DNA of 64,000 nucleotides from Flavobacterium covae (GCA_019565575.1 CP067379.1:3100001-3164000), one strand, 5' to 3'; positions 19,834 to 29,148 are shown, counted from the stretch's first letter. Notes: generated by a model from the sequence alone, not told the origin. Numbers and translations: made by a program.

Positions 19834-20682
19834 TTAGAGCTTGTTGATTTCTTCTTTGGAAAGTCCTGTATATCTTATGATTTTTTCAATTGATTCGTTT
19901 TCCGATTTCATTAATTTCGCCATTTCTATTTTTCCTTCCATCTTTCCTTCCATCTTTCCTTCGTCGAAAGCAGTGTCAATAACGCCTTTTAAATCTCGGT
20001 AAACTTTAAGGCTGCTCTCGTATTTGTCTAAATCCAATTGCCCAAAATTTGCCAACTCTGCTTTTTCAAAGGCTTGGGTAAATACTTCGTCTTTGAAAAT
20101 TGTGGGAATATTTTGAAAATCTTCCAAGTTTTTGATGAAATATAACCATTTGTCTAAACGGGAATTTAATTGGTTTTCCTGTTTGTTAAAATTAGGCATT
20201 TCTAAGTAGATATAGGTCAGTTTATCGTAAAATACTTTTCCGTTTTGGTTTTTTAGTTTGATGGTATGTACTACTTCGCTTCTTTCGGGTTCTGTTTCGT
20301 AATCGTCGAAGGTGAAATCTAAAACACCTACGCAATAAACCGCTTTCAAGTTATAGTTCCATTCGCCTTTTTCGGCTTGTTCTCTAATGGGAAATGTGGA
20401 GTAATAGATGGTTCTTTCTTTGAAGTAGTTTTGCTTGGCTTTTTGGAGTTCTACGATGAATTTTTCGCCTTTTTCGTTTTCGCAATAGATGTCGTAGATG
20501 GCTTTTCTGTCGAGGTCGCTCTGCCCGAGTTGCTCGGTGTTTTTAAAAGAAAGTTCTTTGATCTGGTCATATTCTGGCAACAAGGCATTGAGGAAGTCGA
20601 TAAGTAGGATTTTACTGGCTTCTTCCCCAAATATCTTCTTAAACCCAAAATCCGTAAAGGGATTGATGTATTTTGCCTTCAT
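19834..20682 (-). CDS. Rpn-type PD-(D/E)XK nuclease/putative transposase, copy 3
   Basis: 282 residues and nearly identical to copy 2: differences seen are K-N-L to K-I-L at residue 25, V to A in the ELANFG segment, and L to S in MKSENES. Same D...ExQK core and C-terminal EGKMEGKMEGKIE repeat. The upstream sequence matches that of copies 1 and 2 as far as TCTTTGATGTTAA (about 20734), then switches to the IS630 relic, so the duplicated unit is gene plus about 50-75 bp of leader. Probably the 5'-most copy of a tandem triplication. Confidence 0.85.
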   Translation of the reverse strand: MKAKYINPFTDFGFKKIFGEEASKILLIDFLNALLPEYDQIKELSFKNTEQLGQSDLDRKAIYDIYCENEKGEKFIVELQKAKQNYFKERTIYYSTFPIREQAEKGEWNYNLKAVYCVGVLDFTFDDYETEPERSEVVHTIKLKNQNGKVFYDKLTYIYLEMPNFNKQENQLNSRLDKWLYFIKNLEDFQNIPTIFKDEVFTQAFEKAELANFGQLDLDKYESSLKVYRDLKGVIDTAFDEGKMEGKMEGKIEMAKLMKSENESIEKIIRYTGLSKEEINKL

Positions 20683-20739
20683 GTTCTCAACTTGTTTTCT
20701 TTGTCAAATTTACAAAAAATAATCTTTGATGTTAAATTT

Positions 20740-21700
20740 CGGAGGAGTTTCGGTGACGGTATTCTAACTAACGTTTTTTGATTTAAGTCGGCTAGAGTAT
20801 CATAAATTTTCATTGCAATTTTACCTTTCATCCATTGCCAGATTTTTTCAGCAGGGTTGAGTCCTGGAGAATATAGAGGAATTGGTAACAGAAATATGTT
20901 CTCAGTGATATTACATTTTTTGTGGAATGAAATGCTACATTATCAATTATCATAATCTTTAATTCTGTTGGTTTATGATTCCAAATATTTTATAAATAAT
21001 TCTTTACAAACACTCTGTGTTGTCATACAAAAACTCTCAACTGTTATGGGGAAAAACTTCCCCAAAGCCAATTATAGAGATAACTGCGCTTATAGGTACC
21101 AATGGCTTTCATTCTTTTTGCCATAATAACTCTTTTTATTTTGTGATCAACCCGAAGCGACTTTCATCTTGAAAGTATAAATTTACAGATTTTAAATTAT
21201 TTTTATCAAGAATAATTCTGTACTCTTCGAGCTTATTTACAAGGTTTTCCAAAAACACTTCCGTGTTTTCTTTCTTTTGTAATGGGATTTTCTTGCTATT
21301 TCTAACTTTGATTGATGTTTTCGTCTACAATATAAAGTTCCATAGTTAACCGTTTCGTTTTGCTTCAAGTAATCTTAATAATTCTATATAAGATGTAATT
21401 GTTGTTTTTGAATCAGTCAATTTCTACTCAATAGACTTCACCATTTTATCTGATATTTGCTTAGTATTGTTTCCTCTACTTCTAACACATAACATTTCAG
21501 AAATACCATTTTTTAAATAGTCTTTAAACCAAACTCTTACTGTCTTTTCAGTTCTCCCAAGCTTCTTAGTTATATCACTAAAACAAACACATTTCCCTTT
21601 CTTAATTAGGATCAAGGTCTTTACTAGGTCTTTCTTCAAAGAACCTGATGTCTTTGTTAGTAATTTTTCTAAAAAATCAAGATCTTCACTTATAGGTTAC
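20740..21700 (-). pseudogene. IS630-family transposase relic
   Basis: Minus strand, 5' to 3': a helix-turn-helix part (21639-21424: CVCFSDITKKLGRTEKTVRVWF), then scattered fragments of the DDE domain, and at about 20880-20770 the end motif LPIPLYSPGLNPAEKIWQWM, typical of IS630 transposases. Several frameshifts and stops separate the parts, more than the single indels seen in neighbouring genes, so this is real decay. No terminal repeats could be set with confidence. Confidence 0.75.
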
Positions 21701-21716
21701 ATACTTAAAAGCACAA

Positions 21717-21786
21717 AATTTATTTTTTAAAAACTAATCATTTTAGTTATATTTGACATAGTTTGTGATTTTTTTTTCATAGACTG
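21717..21786 (-). mobile_element. right-end fragment resembling the end of the IS at 37274-38061
   Basis: The 70 bases up to 21786 align by eye with 37990-38061: both have ATTTTAG(C/T)TATATTTG, a TTTGTGA then T run, and end CA(C/T)AGACTG. Both are followed directly by (A/G)CGTTAG, the recombination-point sequence of the cassette hairpins. Hence an IS end, left behind by a lost or replaced element. Confidence 0.5.
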
Positions 21787-21859
21787 ACGTTAGTACAATT
21801 TTGTAAAATGACCGAGGATAAAATAAATTATAACTTTTAATAAAAACAATTAACAAAAA

Positions 21860-22591
21860 ATGACAACAAACACTTATTTAATTATTGGAGGAGTTACAGT
21901 ACTATTTATTGTCTATATGATTTTCTTAAAAACAATAATGAAAAAAAGAAATCAAAAGCTCTTAGATGAATTTGAGAAAAATAATTCAGGGTTGCCATTA
22001 ACCGAAGAACAAAAAAGATTACTATCCTTTGGAGGAATATTATTTTATTATAGAGGCGAAAAAATACTTGGAATGAAACCTGAAAAAAACTTGTTTGAAT
22101 ATATAGGAGGACTAAAACAACAGTGGGAAATTTCAAATACCGCAGAAGCAAAAGAAACCCTAAATAAATTATTAAATTTAGAAAGAAGTAATGAATTTGA
22201 ACCAATTATTAACCAACAATCAAAAGAATTGAGTTCAATTCAAAAAAAAATTGCAAAAGGGTTAGGAATTGAGCAAAATAAAGTAGAGCAAGTAAAATCT
22301 GCTTATGCTTGGGACATTTGTAGAGCTGTATCACTTACAAAATGGTGTCATTGGGTTGGGTATTTAACAGAAAACGAAACTTGGGAAATTATGAAAAAAG
22401 CTTCTGAAATAGCAAATATTAAAGGTAAAAATTGGGATGACTACACAATATCCTTTTTACTAGGAAGAACAATTCAGGGATTTGACTTAGATCAAATCAT
22501 AATTGAAACGAAGCAAATCTACACAAGTAAAGGGGCGGCTTATAGAAAAATTGAAGACATAGATATTTATACAAAATATAAATTTAAATAA
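21860..22591 (+). CDS. DUF1266-domain membrane-anchored protein
   Basis: 243 residues. An N-terminal membrane helix (YLIIGGVTVLFIVYMIFL) is followed by a basic stretch (KKRNQKLLDEF) and a soluble domain. The C-terminal half holds the DUF1266 pattern: AYAWDICRAVSLTKWCHWVGYL, then NWDDYTISFLLGRTIQG. DUF1266 proteins are often found near polymorphic toxin or defence loci; function unknown. The gene is preceded by an IS end plus GTTAG and followed within six bases of its stop by an attC-like hairpin, so it probably is a stray cassette. Confidence 0.75.
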   Translation: MTTNTYLIIGGVTVLFIVYMIFLKTIMKKRNQKLLDEFEKNNSGLPLTEEQKRLLSFGGILFYYRGEKILGMKPEKNLFEYIGGLKQQWEISNTAEAKETLNKLLNLERSNEFEPIINQQSKELSSIQKKIAKGLGIEQNKVEQVKSAYAWDICRAVSLTKWCHWVGYLTENETWEIMKKASEIANIKGKNWDDYTISFLLGRTIQGFDLDQIIIETKQIYTSKGAAYRKIEDIDIYTKYKFK

Positions 22592-22596
22592 AAAAC

Positions 22597-22671
22597 TACC
22601 ACCAACAGCTAAGGTTTCGTTGGGCTCGAAGAGCTAACAATGAAACCTCTGTTGAACGGAACCGTTGAGAT
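22597..22671 (+). repeat. attC-like hairpin after the DUF1266 gene
   Basis: Left end CTACCACCAACAGC, inner arms GGTTTCGTTG and CAATGAAACC, right part CTCTGTTGAACGGAACCGTTGAG. It has the same plan as the array elements (left ...AAC-AGC, right ...GGAACcGTT), with CAAC/GTTG replacing TAAC/GTTA. The left end does not pair with the sequence at the start of the DUF1266 unit, which an IS may have altered. Confidence 0.5.
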
Positions 22672-22699
22672 TCCATCCACTATGGGAATATCGAAGTGA

Positions 22700-22936
22700 A
22701 AATTTAAGAATATACAAGAGGCATAAACACCTCTTTTTTTGAAGTCTACTTTGGGTGGTTTTTATAGTGATTTCCTTAACTTATGGGTACAAATCCCCAT
22801 ACTACTCAAAAAAACGTAATGTCTTATTTTAAAAAAGTTTTTAGGGAGTATATGCAAAGCAAAACGTCTTGTAATTCTTGTAACTAAAAGTTACACCTTT
22901 TAAATTTACTTCTTGGAGTCGATGGTTACTAATGGT
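22700..22936 (-). pseudogene. IS91-like relic, transposase-side part, interrupted by IS1182
   Basis: 22703-22872 is a near-duplicate of 40006-40152 (shared AAGAATATACAAGAGGCAT, GTGATTTCCTT, GGGAGTATATGCAA, AAAACGTCTTGT). On the minus strand 22936-22860 reads LPTISNHRLQEVNLKGVTFS then YKNYKTFCLH, an IS91-type transposase fragment. It belongs to the same deletion derivative as 17527-17815; the other half resumes after the IS at 24719. Confidence 0.6.
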
Positions 22937-24718
22937 GGGAAGAGGCTGTCCAAAAAGTTTAGGACAGCCTTTTTATTGCTGTTTTACTCTAAAACATGTA
23001 TTTTAGAGGTGACAAAAAACAAGCAATGGCTAAAGTAACATTTAAAAACCAGACAGGCAATTCTCCAGAACTTTTTCCAATCAATATTTTTGATAAAATT
23101 GATGATAACCACCCTGTTCGACTGGTCGATTCTATAGTTGACAGACTTGATATTAGCGACATAGTTAAGCTTTATCGCGGTGGTGGATGCTCTGCTTACC
23201 ATCCTAGAATGCTAATCAAAGTATTGTTTTATAGCTATTTGTCAAATATCTATTCTTGCCGAAAAATAGCCAAAGCACTTAATGAGAACATTCATTTTAT
23301 GTTTATCTCAGGCAATTCCACTCCTGGGTTTAGAACCATTAACGAGTTTAGAGGCAAAATTTTGAAAGATAAAATCAAAGTTTTATTCGCAGAAGTAGTA
23401 AAAATATTGGTCGACCTAGGTTATATAAGCCTTGATGTTCAATATATTGATGGTACTAAAATTGAAGCAAAATCCAACAAATACACCTTTGTTTGGCGTG
23501 GTTCGGTTGAAAAATACAAAGAGAAATTAGAAGTAAAAATCAACACTATTTTATCTGATATAGAAAACAGTATACAATCAGAAAACCAAGAACTTAACCA
23601 AGAAGCATTGCCAAAAAAAATCAATTCAGATGAATTAAAAGAAAAGCTATCAGAATTGAATAAAAAGTTAAAAGAACCGACTAAGAAACAGGTAAAAGAA
23701 CTACAGAAATTACAGGAAGAACACCTTCCAAGATTAGAGAAATACGAAAAGGATTTAGAAATACTTGGAAATAGAAACTCTTATAGTAAGACAGACCCTG
23801 ACGCTACTTTTATGAGAATGAAGGAAGATCATAGGAGAAATGGGCAACTCAAACCAGCTTACAACCCTCAAATATCAACTGAAAATCAATTTATTACACA
23901 CGTTTCTATACATCAAACGACCAACGATACCAACACATTAGAGTCACACTTAAACAGTTTTGAAGAAAACTATAATAGACAAAGTAAAGAAGTTGTCGCC
24001 GATGCTGGATATGGCAGTGAAGAAAATTACCAAATGCTTAAAAACAAGCAAATTGAGCCCTTTGTAAAGTACAATTATTTTCATGCAGAGCAGAAAAAGA
24101 AACTTAAAGAGAATCCTTTTTAGTGCAAAATTTATTTTACAATCAACAATACGATTTCTATATCTGTCCTATGGGGCAAAAAATGGAAAACATAGGAATA
24201 GGTAAGCGAATCTCTAGCAATGGATATGAATCAGAAGTGACTTATTATCAAGCTAAACGATGCGAAGGATGCCCATTGAGAAGTTTATGCCACAAAGCAA
24301 AAGGGAATCGAAAAATAGAAGTCAATCACCCTCTAAATTGCCTAAAAAACGAAGCTAAAGAATTACTAAACTCAAAAAAAGGACACAAACACAGAAGTAA
24401 AAGACCTGTTGAAGTAGAGGCAGTATTCGGACAACTAAAAAACAACAATAAATTTAATCGGTTTACATTTTTTGGGTTAGAAATGGTAGAAATGGAGTTT
24501 CTACTAATGGCGCTTGGTCATAATTTCAGAAAAATGGTGGCTACAACTACAGATTCAATGAAAAAAGCTTTTAAAACAACTCGTTCTTGCTCAACATACA
24601 ACTATATGACTCGATTTTGCCTTCTAATTGTTTTTGAAAAATTAAATTTTACTAGCAATCACCAATATCGTGAATTTGCGGCATAAAAAAAGCTGCCCTT
24701 TTAGGACAGCCTCTTCCC
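22937..24718 (+). mobile_element. IS1182-family insertion sequence
   Basis: A 1782-bp element whose ends are 15-bp perfect inverted repeats, GGGAAGAGGCTGTCC at 22937 and GGACAGCCTCTTCCC at 24704-24718. The outer GGGAAG may be target rather than IS sequence. Just inside the left end is a second palindrome, AGGCTGTCC...GGACAGCCT (22943-22970). It contains one transposase gene and sits inside the IS91-like relic, so it is a younger insertion. Confidence 0.85.
23026..24686 (+). CDS. IS1182-family DDE transposase (frame interrupted)
   Basis: About 553 residues. Start taken at ATG 23026 ([20 protein letters not shown]). It shows the family N-terminus with [13 protein letters not shown] and [19 protein letters not shown], the first catalytic Asp in [20 protein letters not shown], the second in [13 protein letters not shown], a cysteine cluster ([12 protein letters not shown]) and the Glu in [14 protein letters not shown] coiled-coil insert lies at about residues 165-255. 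The frame changes by -1 at CCTTTTTAG (24115-24123); a missing T is likelier than programmed slippage given the many indels nearby. Confidence 0.88.
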
Positions 24719-24975
24719 GAAATAAAGCGCGGCGACGGCAACGTGTCGAGCATAATTGCTAAATGTCCTTTGACTTCTCCCTAATATAGAAATGCTACGT
24801 TCAAAGCGGTAAATAAGTACTAAAAAGCCTTCTACTTCTCGTTTGGCTTGATTTAGGATTTTGTTTTCTCTTAAATCATCAGGATGCTTTTTTTTGTAGC
24901 CATAATAAATAATTAAGTTATCTTTGAAAAATAATCAAAATACGCAATGCAACTACCGAAGATTTAGTTCAACAT
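24719..24975 (-). pseudogene. IS91-like relic, integrase-side part
   Basis: Continuation of the relic split by the IS1182 element. It aligns with 17630-17880: the shared order is AATAAAGCG, AACGTG(T/C)CGAGCATAAT, TTCTACTTCTCGTTTGGCTTGA and CAACTACCGAAG(G/A)TTTAG. On the minus strand it encodes the same integrase N-terminal segment. Confidence 0.6.
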
Positions 24976-25002
24976 AGTTTAATTTATATTCTCTAAATAA
25001 AT

Positions 25003-25323
25003 ATGATACGAATAATTTTATCAACCTTTACCTTTTTATTAATGTCTTGTAATTCTATGAACAAAGACGAAAAAACCATTTATATTGGAGCTCAAACAAA
25101 ACCTTGTAACGCAGGAGTAATGGAAACCCAATGTTTACAAATAAAATGGGACAAAAATCAAAAAGAATGGGAATTCCTTTATAATAATATAGAAGGATTT
25201 AAATACGAACAAGGCAATGAATATGAACTTATTATTAAAGAAGAAAAAATACCAAATCCACCAGCTGACGGATCAAGTATAAAATATACTCTGATAAAAG
25301 AAGTCTATAAAAAGAAAAAATAA
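25003..25323 (+). CDS. DUF4377-type lipoprotein
   Basis: 106 residues. Lipoprotein signal MIRIILSTFTFLLMSCNS with the lipobox Cys at 16. The mature part (TIYIGAQTKPCNAGVMETQC then LQIKWDKNQKEWEFLYNNIEGF) matches the DUF4377 plan, with two cysteines in the first 40 residues and a C-terminal beta strand IKYTLIKEVYKKKK. DUF4377 domains occur in HslJ-like heat-shock/secreted proteins; no function is known here. It sits alone between an IS relic and a repeat array. Confidence 0.75.
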   Translation: MIRIILSTFTFLLMSCNSMNKDEKTIYIGAQTKPCNAGVMETQCLQIKWDKNQKEWEFLYNNIEGFKYEQGNEYELIIKEEKIPNPPADGSSIKYTLIKEVYKKKK

Positions 25324-25364
25324 AGTTTTTCCTTAAAAAAACATTCAAAAAAATCCAATTTCAA

Positions 25365-27050
25365 GAGACTACCCAAAAAGTTCGCAATCTTGTCATTTCG
25401 ACCAAAGGGAGAAATCACATACTTTTGATTATGAGACTCCTCCTCACGTCGGAGTGACAAACTGCATGTTGATTTACACTATTTAAACTTTGAAATTTCC
25501 TCATAATACTATTTTTTTAACCCTGAGACTGCCCAAAAAGTTCGCAATCTTGTCATTTCGACCAAAGGGAGAAATCACATAATATTGATTATGAAACTCC
25601 TCCTTACTGAGTAACAAACTGCATGTTGATTTATACTATTTAAACTTTGAAATTTCCTCATAATACTATTTTTTTAACCCTTAGACTGCCCAAAAAATTC
25701 ACAATCTTGTCATTTCGACCAAAGGGAGAAATCACATACTATTGATTATAAGACTCCTCCTCACGTCGGAGTGACAAACTGCATGTTGATTTATAACATC
25801 TAACTTTGAAATTTCCTCATCATACTATTTTTTAAACCTCGAGACTGCCCAAAAAGTTCGCAATATTGTCATTTCGACCAAAGGGAGAAATCACATACTA
25901 TTGATTATAAGACTCCTCCTTACTGAGTAACAAACCGCATGTTTATTTATACCATTTAAACTTTGAAATTTCCTCATAATACTTTTTTTAACCCTGAGAC
26001 TGCCCAAAAAGTTCGCTATCTTGTCATTTCGACCAAAGGGAGAAATCACATACTATTGATTATGAGGCTCCTCCTTACGCAGGAGTGCAAACTGCATGTT
26101 GATTTACACTATTTAAACTTTGAAATTTCCTCATAATACTATTTTTTTAACCCTGAGACTACCCAAAAAGTTCACAATCTTGTCATTTCGACCAAAGGGA
26201 GAAATCACATACTATTGATTATGAGACTCCTCCTTACGTCGGAGTGACAAACCGCATGTTTATTTACACCATCTAACTTTGAAATTTCCTTATAATATTA
26301 TTTTTTTAACCTCGAGACTGCCCAAAAAGTTCACAATCTTGTCATTTCGACCAAAGGGAGAAATCACATACTATTGATTATAAAACTCCTCCTTGTGTAG
26401 GAGTGACAAACTGCATGTTGATTTATATTATTTTAAACTTTGAAATTTCCTCATAATACTTTTTTAACCCTGAGACTGCCTAAAAAGTTCACAATCTTGC
26501 CATTTCGACCAAAGGGAGAAATCACATACTATTGATTATGAGACTCCTCCTCACGTCGGAGTGACAAACCGCATGTTTATTTACACCATCTAACTTTGAA
26601 ATTTTCTTATAATACTTTTTTTAACCTTGAAACTGCCCAAAAAATTCGCAATCTTGTCATTTCGACCAAAGGGAGAAATCACACAATGTTGATTATGAGA
26701 CTCCTCCTCACGTCGGAGTGACAAACCGCATGTTTATTTACACCATCTAACTTTGAAATTTTCTTATAATACTTTTTTTAACCTTGAAACTGCCCAAAAA
26801 ATTCGCAATCTTGTCATTTCGACCAAAGGGAGAAATCACATACTATTGATTATCAAACTCCTCCTTACTGAGTAACAAACCGCATGTTGATTTATACTAT
26901 TTAAACTTTGAAATTTCCTCATAATACTTTTTTAACCCTGAGACTGCCCAAAAAGTTCGCAATCTTGTCATTTCGACCAAAGGGAGAAATCACATACTAT
27001 TGATTATGAGACTCCTCCTTCGTAGGAGTGAGAAACTGCATGTCTATTTA
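25365..27050. repeat. tandem array of a ~157-bp mobile repeat, 11 copies
   Basis: Units start with GAGACTGCCCAAAAAGTTCG (or one- to three-base variants) at 25365, 25525, 25682, 25841, 25996, 26155, 26314, 26472, 26629, 26786 and 26940: period 154-160 bp, last copy cut short. Each contains TTTCGACCAAAGGGAGAAAT, then a variable CTCCTCC...GGAG hairpin, a CGCATGTTTATTTA-type stretch and an AT-rich tail. The first 17 bases match the inverted ends of the IS1182 element and of 55804-55930, so the unit is a MITE. No open frame and no spacer structure. Confidence 0.92.
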
Positions 27051-27423
27051 GAGACTATCCTATAAAAGAAATAAAAATTAGTCTTGATTCTCGATGCGCT
27101 TCACGCTCGAACTAACGATGATTTTAATTATATACTCAACTCTTTGTTCGAGTTGTTTTAAAATGAAAAAAACAGATCGAGAACTTTATTTTTTAATCCA
27201 GTATATTTTAAGTTTAAATGGATAAAACTACCAAGAACTAAATATTTAGATTAACGTAAGCGATACAATAAATATTCAAAAAAGAGAAAAAAAGGAATTA
27301 AAACGAGCAAAAACGTTCCAGACAGAATGGTCAGTATTAGCAAAAGTTATATCCGCCCAATTCTAAACCACAAAATAGCAATATATATTAAAAAATCCAG
27401 AAATCTAAGGTTTTCAAATGGTA
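27051..27423. repeat. gene-free stretch with a dispersed repeat at 27157-27212
   Basis: 27157-27212 (TTTTAAAATGAAAAAAACAG, then TTTTTTAATCCAGTATATTT) recurs at 44655-44690 and, inverted, at 54312-54370. The rest has no recognisable gene or RNA. It separates the array from the 3' end of the recombinase gene. Confidence 0.5.
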
Positions 27424-28497
27424 TCACAAAAATAATCCATCTAGAGGACTTTTTATTTTAGAAAGTGTCACATCGGTAACATGCGTGTAAATTTGAGTTG
27501 TTTTAAGATTGCTATGTCCTAAAAGCTTTTGCAAAAAACGAATATCTGCCCCTCCTTCAATTAAATGTGTAGCATAACTATGTCGCAATCCATGTATTCC
27601 AATAGTTTTAGTAATCTTAGCTTTTTTCATAGTACTTTTAAAAACAGCTTGAATACTACGAATCGAATAATTGCCACCGTAAGCCCCTTCAAACAACCAT
27701 ATCTTAGGACGATATTCTAAATAATAAGCTCGGAGGTCTTCTAAAACCGATTCAGGAAGATTCGTATAACGATCTTTTTTTCCTTTTGCATTTACAATCA
27801 AAACCCGCATAGACTGACTATCAATATGTTCTACTTTTAGATTAACAATTTCACTCACGCGTAGTCCCATCCCGTAACATAATTTTAAAATAAGCCGATG
27901 CTTTTTATTTTCCAAAACTGAGAATAATTTCACAATTTCATTTTTGGATAACATTTTGGGTAATGTTAAAGGGCTTTTGGGTCTGGGAATATCAAAAAAC
28001 ATTTGCTCGCGATGCAAGACTTTTTCAAAATAAAATTTGATTGCATTAATTTTAGAGTTCATACTTTGCTCCTTAAGTTCATTTTTTTGCAAACAGTACA
28101 GAAAGTAATCTTTCAATCTATCTGGTGTTAGAGAATTTACAGAAACGTTCCCCAGTAGTGACAATAATTGCATAAACTCTTGCAGATAGGTACGCTTGGT
28201 GTGGGGGCTGTAAGCCATTAAATCTAACTGATTACTATATTGAATTACAGCCAAGCGATTATTTTCTGAAATATGACTAAAAGTTTGCTCTTCCAAAGTT
28301 TTAAGAGGCAGTTTTAGCTCCTTACGAACGGCAGCTAAGTCAGGTAAATACCATGCTTTATGTGTACTACTATAACGGGCTGATGGAAAGCGTTCGCGGA
28401 GTGCGTCTTTCAAACTAAGCTGATATTTAAACTGAATCCAAATGATGTTTCGACCTTGATGTATGCCGAATGAAAATTGATATTGTGATAAATCCAT
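27424..28497 (-). CDS. tyrosine recombinase with extra N-terminal domain, facing the cassette array
   Basis: 357 residues from ATG 28497; an upstream in-frame extension to 28605 is less likely. Residues 1-65 are an extra N-terminal domain (HKAWYLP) common in Bacteroidetes integrases; about 75-165 is the SAM-like core-binding domain; 180-357 the catalytic domain with R213 (GMGLRVSEI), K238 (NAKGKKDRY), H302/R305 (IHGLRHSYATHL), H328 (LLGHSN) and nucleophile Y337 (QIYTHV). The segment between K238 and H302 is Xer-length, lacking the ~20-40-residue IntI insertion, yet the end (IKSPLDGL) resembles the IntI C-terminus. It diverges from a cassette array, which suggests it acts on the hairpins there. 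Confidence 0.9.
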   Translation of the reverse strand: MDLSQYQFSFGIHQGRNIIWIQFKYQLSLKDALRERFPSARYSSTHKAWYLPDLAAVRKELKLPLKTLEEQTFSHISENNRLAVIQYSNQLDLMAYSPHTKRTYLQEFMQLLSLLGNVSVNSLTPDRLKDYFLYCLQKNELKEQSMNSKINAIKFYFEKVLHREQMFFDIPRPKSPLTLPKMLSKNEIVKLFSVLENKKHRLILKLCYGMGLRVSEIVNLKVEHIDSQSMRVLIVNAKGKKDRYTNLPESVLEDLRAYYLEYRPKIWLFEGAYGGNYSIRSIQAVFKSTMKKAKITKTIGIHGLRHSYATHLIEGGADIRFLQKLLGHSNLKTTQIYTHVTDVTLSKIKSPLDGLFL

Positions 28498-28550
28498 AAC
28501 TGCGCATTTTAAATATTTAAATATTATTTTTCGCAATAAAACTATATAAA

Positions 28551-28578
28551 GATACATAAAATACGTATTTGATGTATC
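28551..28578. promoter_or_regulatory. 28-bp palindrome upstream of the recombinase gene
   Basis: GATACATA at 28551 mirrors the end of the block at 28571-28578 (ATGTATC), centred on TACGTA; only one base pair of the palindrome is mismatched. It lies 54 bases before the recombinase start and 94 before the cassette junction, so it could be an operator or a recombinase-binding site. Confidence 0.45.
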
Positions 28579-28637
28579 TTTTAAAAGTATTGATTTTAAA
28601 GGCATTAGCTAGATGAACCTAGTTTTGTTTGTTTTTC

Positions 28638-28668
28638 CTTGTAATCATCGCTGAGTTGCGTATATTTG
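28638..28668 (+). promoter_or_regulatory. Bacteroidetes-type promoter reading into the cassette array (Pc-like)
   Basis: CTTG (28638-28641) and TATATTTG (28661-28668) are separated by 19 bases, fitting the flavobacterial consensus TTG-N17-23-TAnnTTTG. The predicted transcript would start within a few bases of the cassette junction GTTACC at 28672, so every cassette placed there would be read from it. Confidence 0.6.
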
Positions 28669-28671
28669 TGT

Positions 28672-28685
28672 GTTACCTGCTATAC
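28672..28685 (+). other. first cassette junction (attI-like side)
   Basis: GTTACCTGCTATAC. It is complementary in 13 of 14 positions to GTACAGCAGGTAAC at 30455-30468, the left end of the hairpin that closes the first cassette. In an integron the bases after the first G would belong to the cassette and the sequence to the left would be attI. Confidence 0.55.
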
Positions 28686-28692
28686 TAAAAAA

Positions 28693-29148
28693 ATGACGAC
28701 AACAGAATACATTTCAATTGGAACACTTGTAACATCAATTTTATTACTAATTTTTAACGCAAAAAAATTACTTTCTGTAAACGTAATTACGAAAGAACGA
28801 ATTAATTATATAGAAAAATTAAGAAATACACTAGCAGAATTCATAAGCCTTATTGAATATGAAGCAACCAATAAAAATAAAGAAAATTCAGAGAATTATC
28901 AACAGATTATTCTGAAATATAATTATTTAAAACTGATGCTAAATCCTGATAATGAAATTGACAAATTAATATTATTAGAAATTGAAAATTTATTTAATTC
29001 ATTCGTTAACAATGATAAAAACATACTTGAAAAGTGTAGAAATTTTACAATTATGTCCCAAAGAGTAATTCATTTTGAATGGAAAGGAATACAAAACGAA
29101 ACAAAATATTTCATTAATAAGTCGAAATTCACTACAAATTTTTTAAAA
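28693..29148 (+). CDS. cassette 1, membrane-anchored protein of unknown function
   Basis: About 152 residues from ATG 28693 (MTTTEYISIGTLVTSILLLI). One N-terminal membrane helix, then a long helical, charged region (NVITKERINYIEKLRNTLAE). As written the frame runs on to 29241, through what looks like the signal peptide of the next gene; one T fewer in the T6 run at 29140-29145 would put a TAA directly before that gene's ATG. I favour two genes. Not recognised; the topology (anchor plus helical cytoplasmic domain) is shared by several defence-associated small membrane proteins, but that is weak. Confidence 0.5.

Noticed and set aside
19454-19837. 127-codon plus-strand frames opposite each Rpn copy (also at 18531 and 20377)
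   Set aside because: They are conserved only because the nuclease genes are; no start context, no known domain, and they run antisense to a clear family.
25365-27050. Possible CRISPR array
   Set aside because: The period is ~157 bp with no short constant repeat alternating with unique spacers; units are similar along their whole length, and no cas gene is near.
27424-28497. Recombinase as a simple XerC/XerD dimer-resolution enzyme
   Set aside because: It has an extra N-terminal domain and sits in an accessory region facing a hairpin-bounded array; housekeeping Xer genes lack both features.
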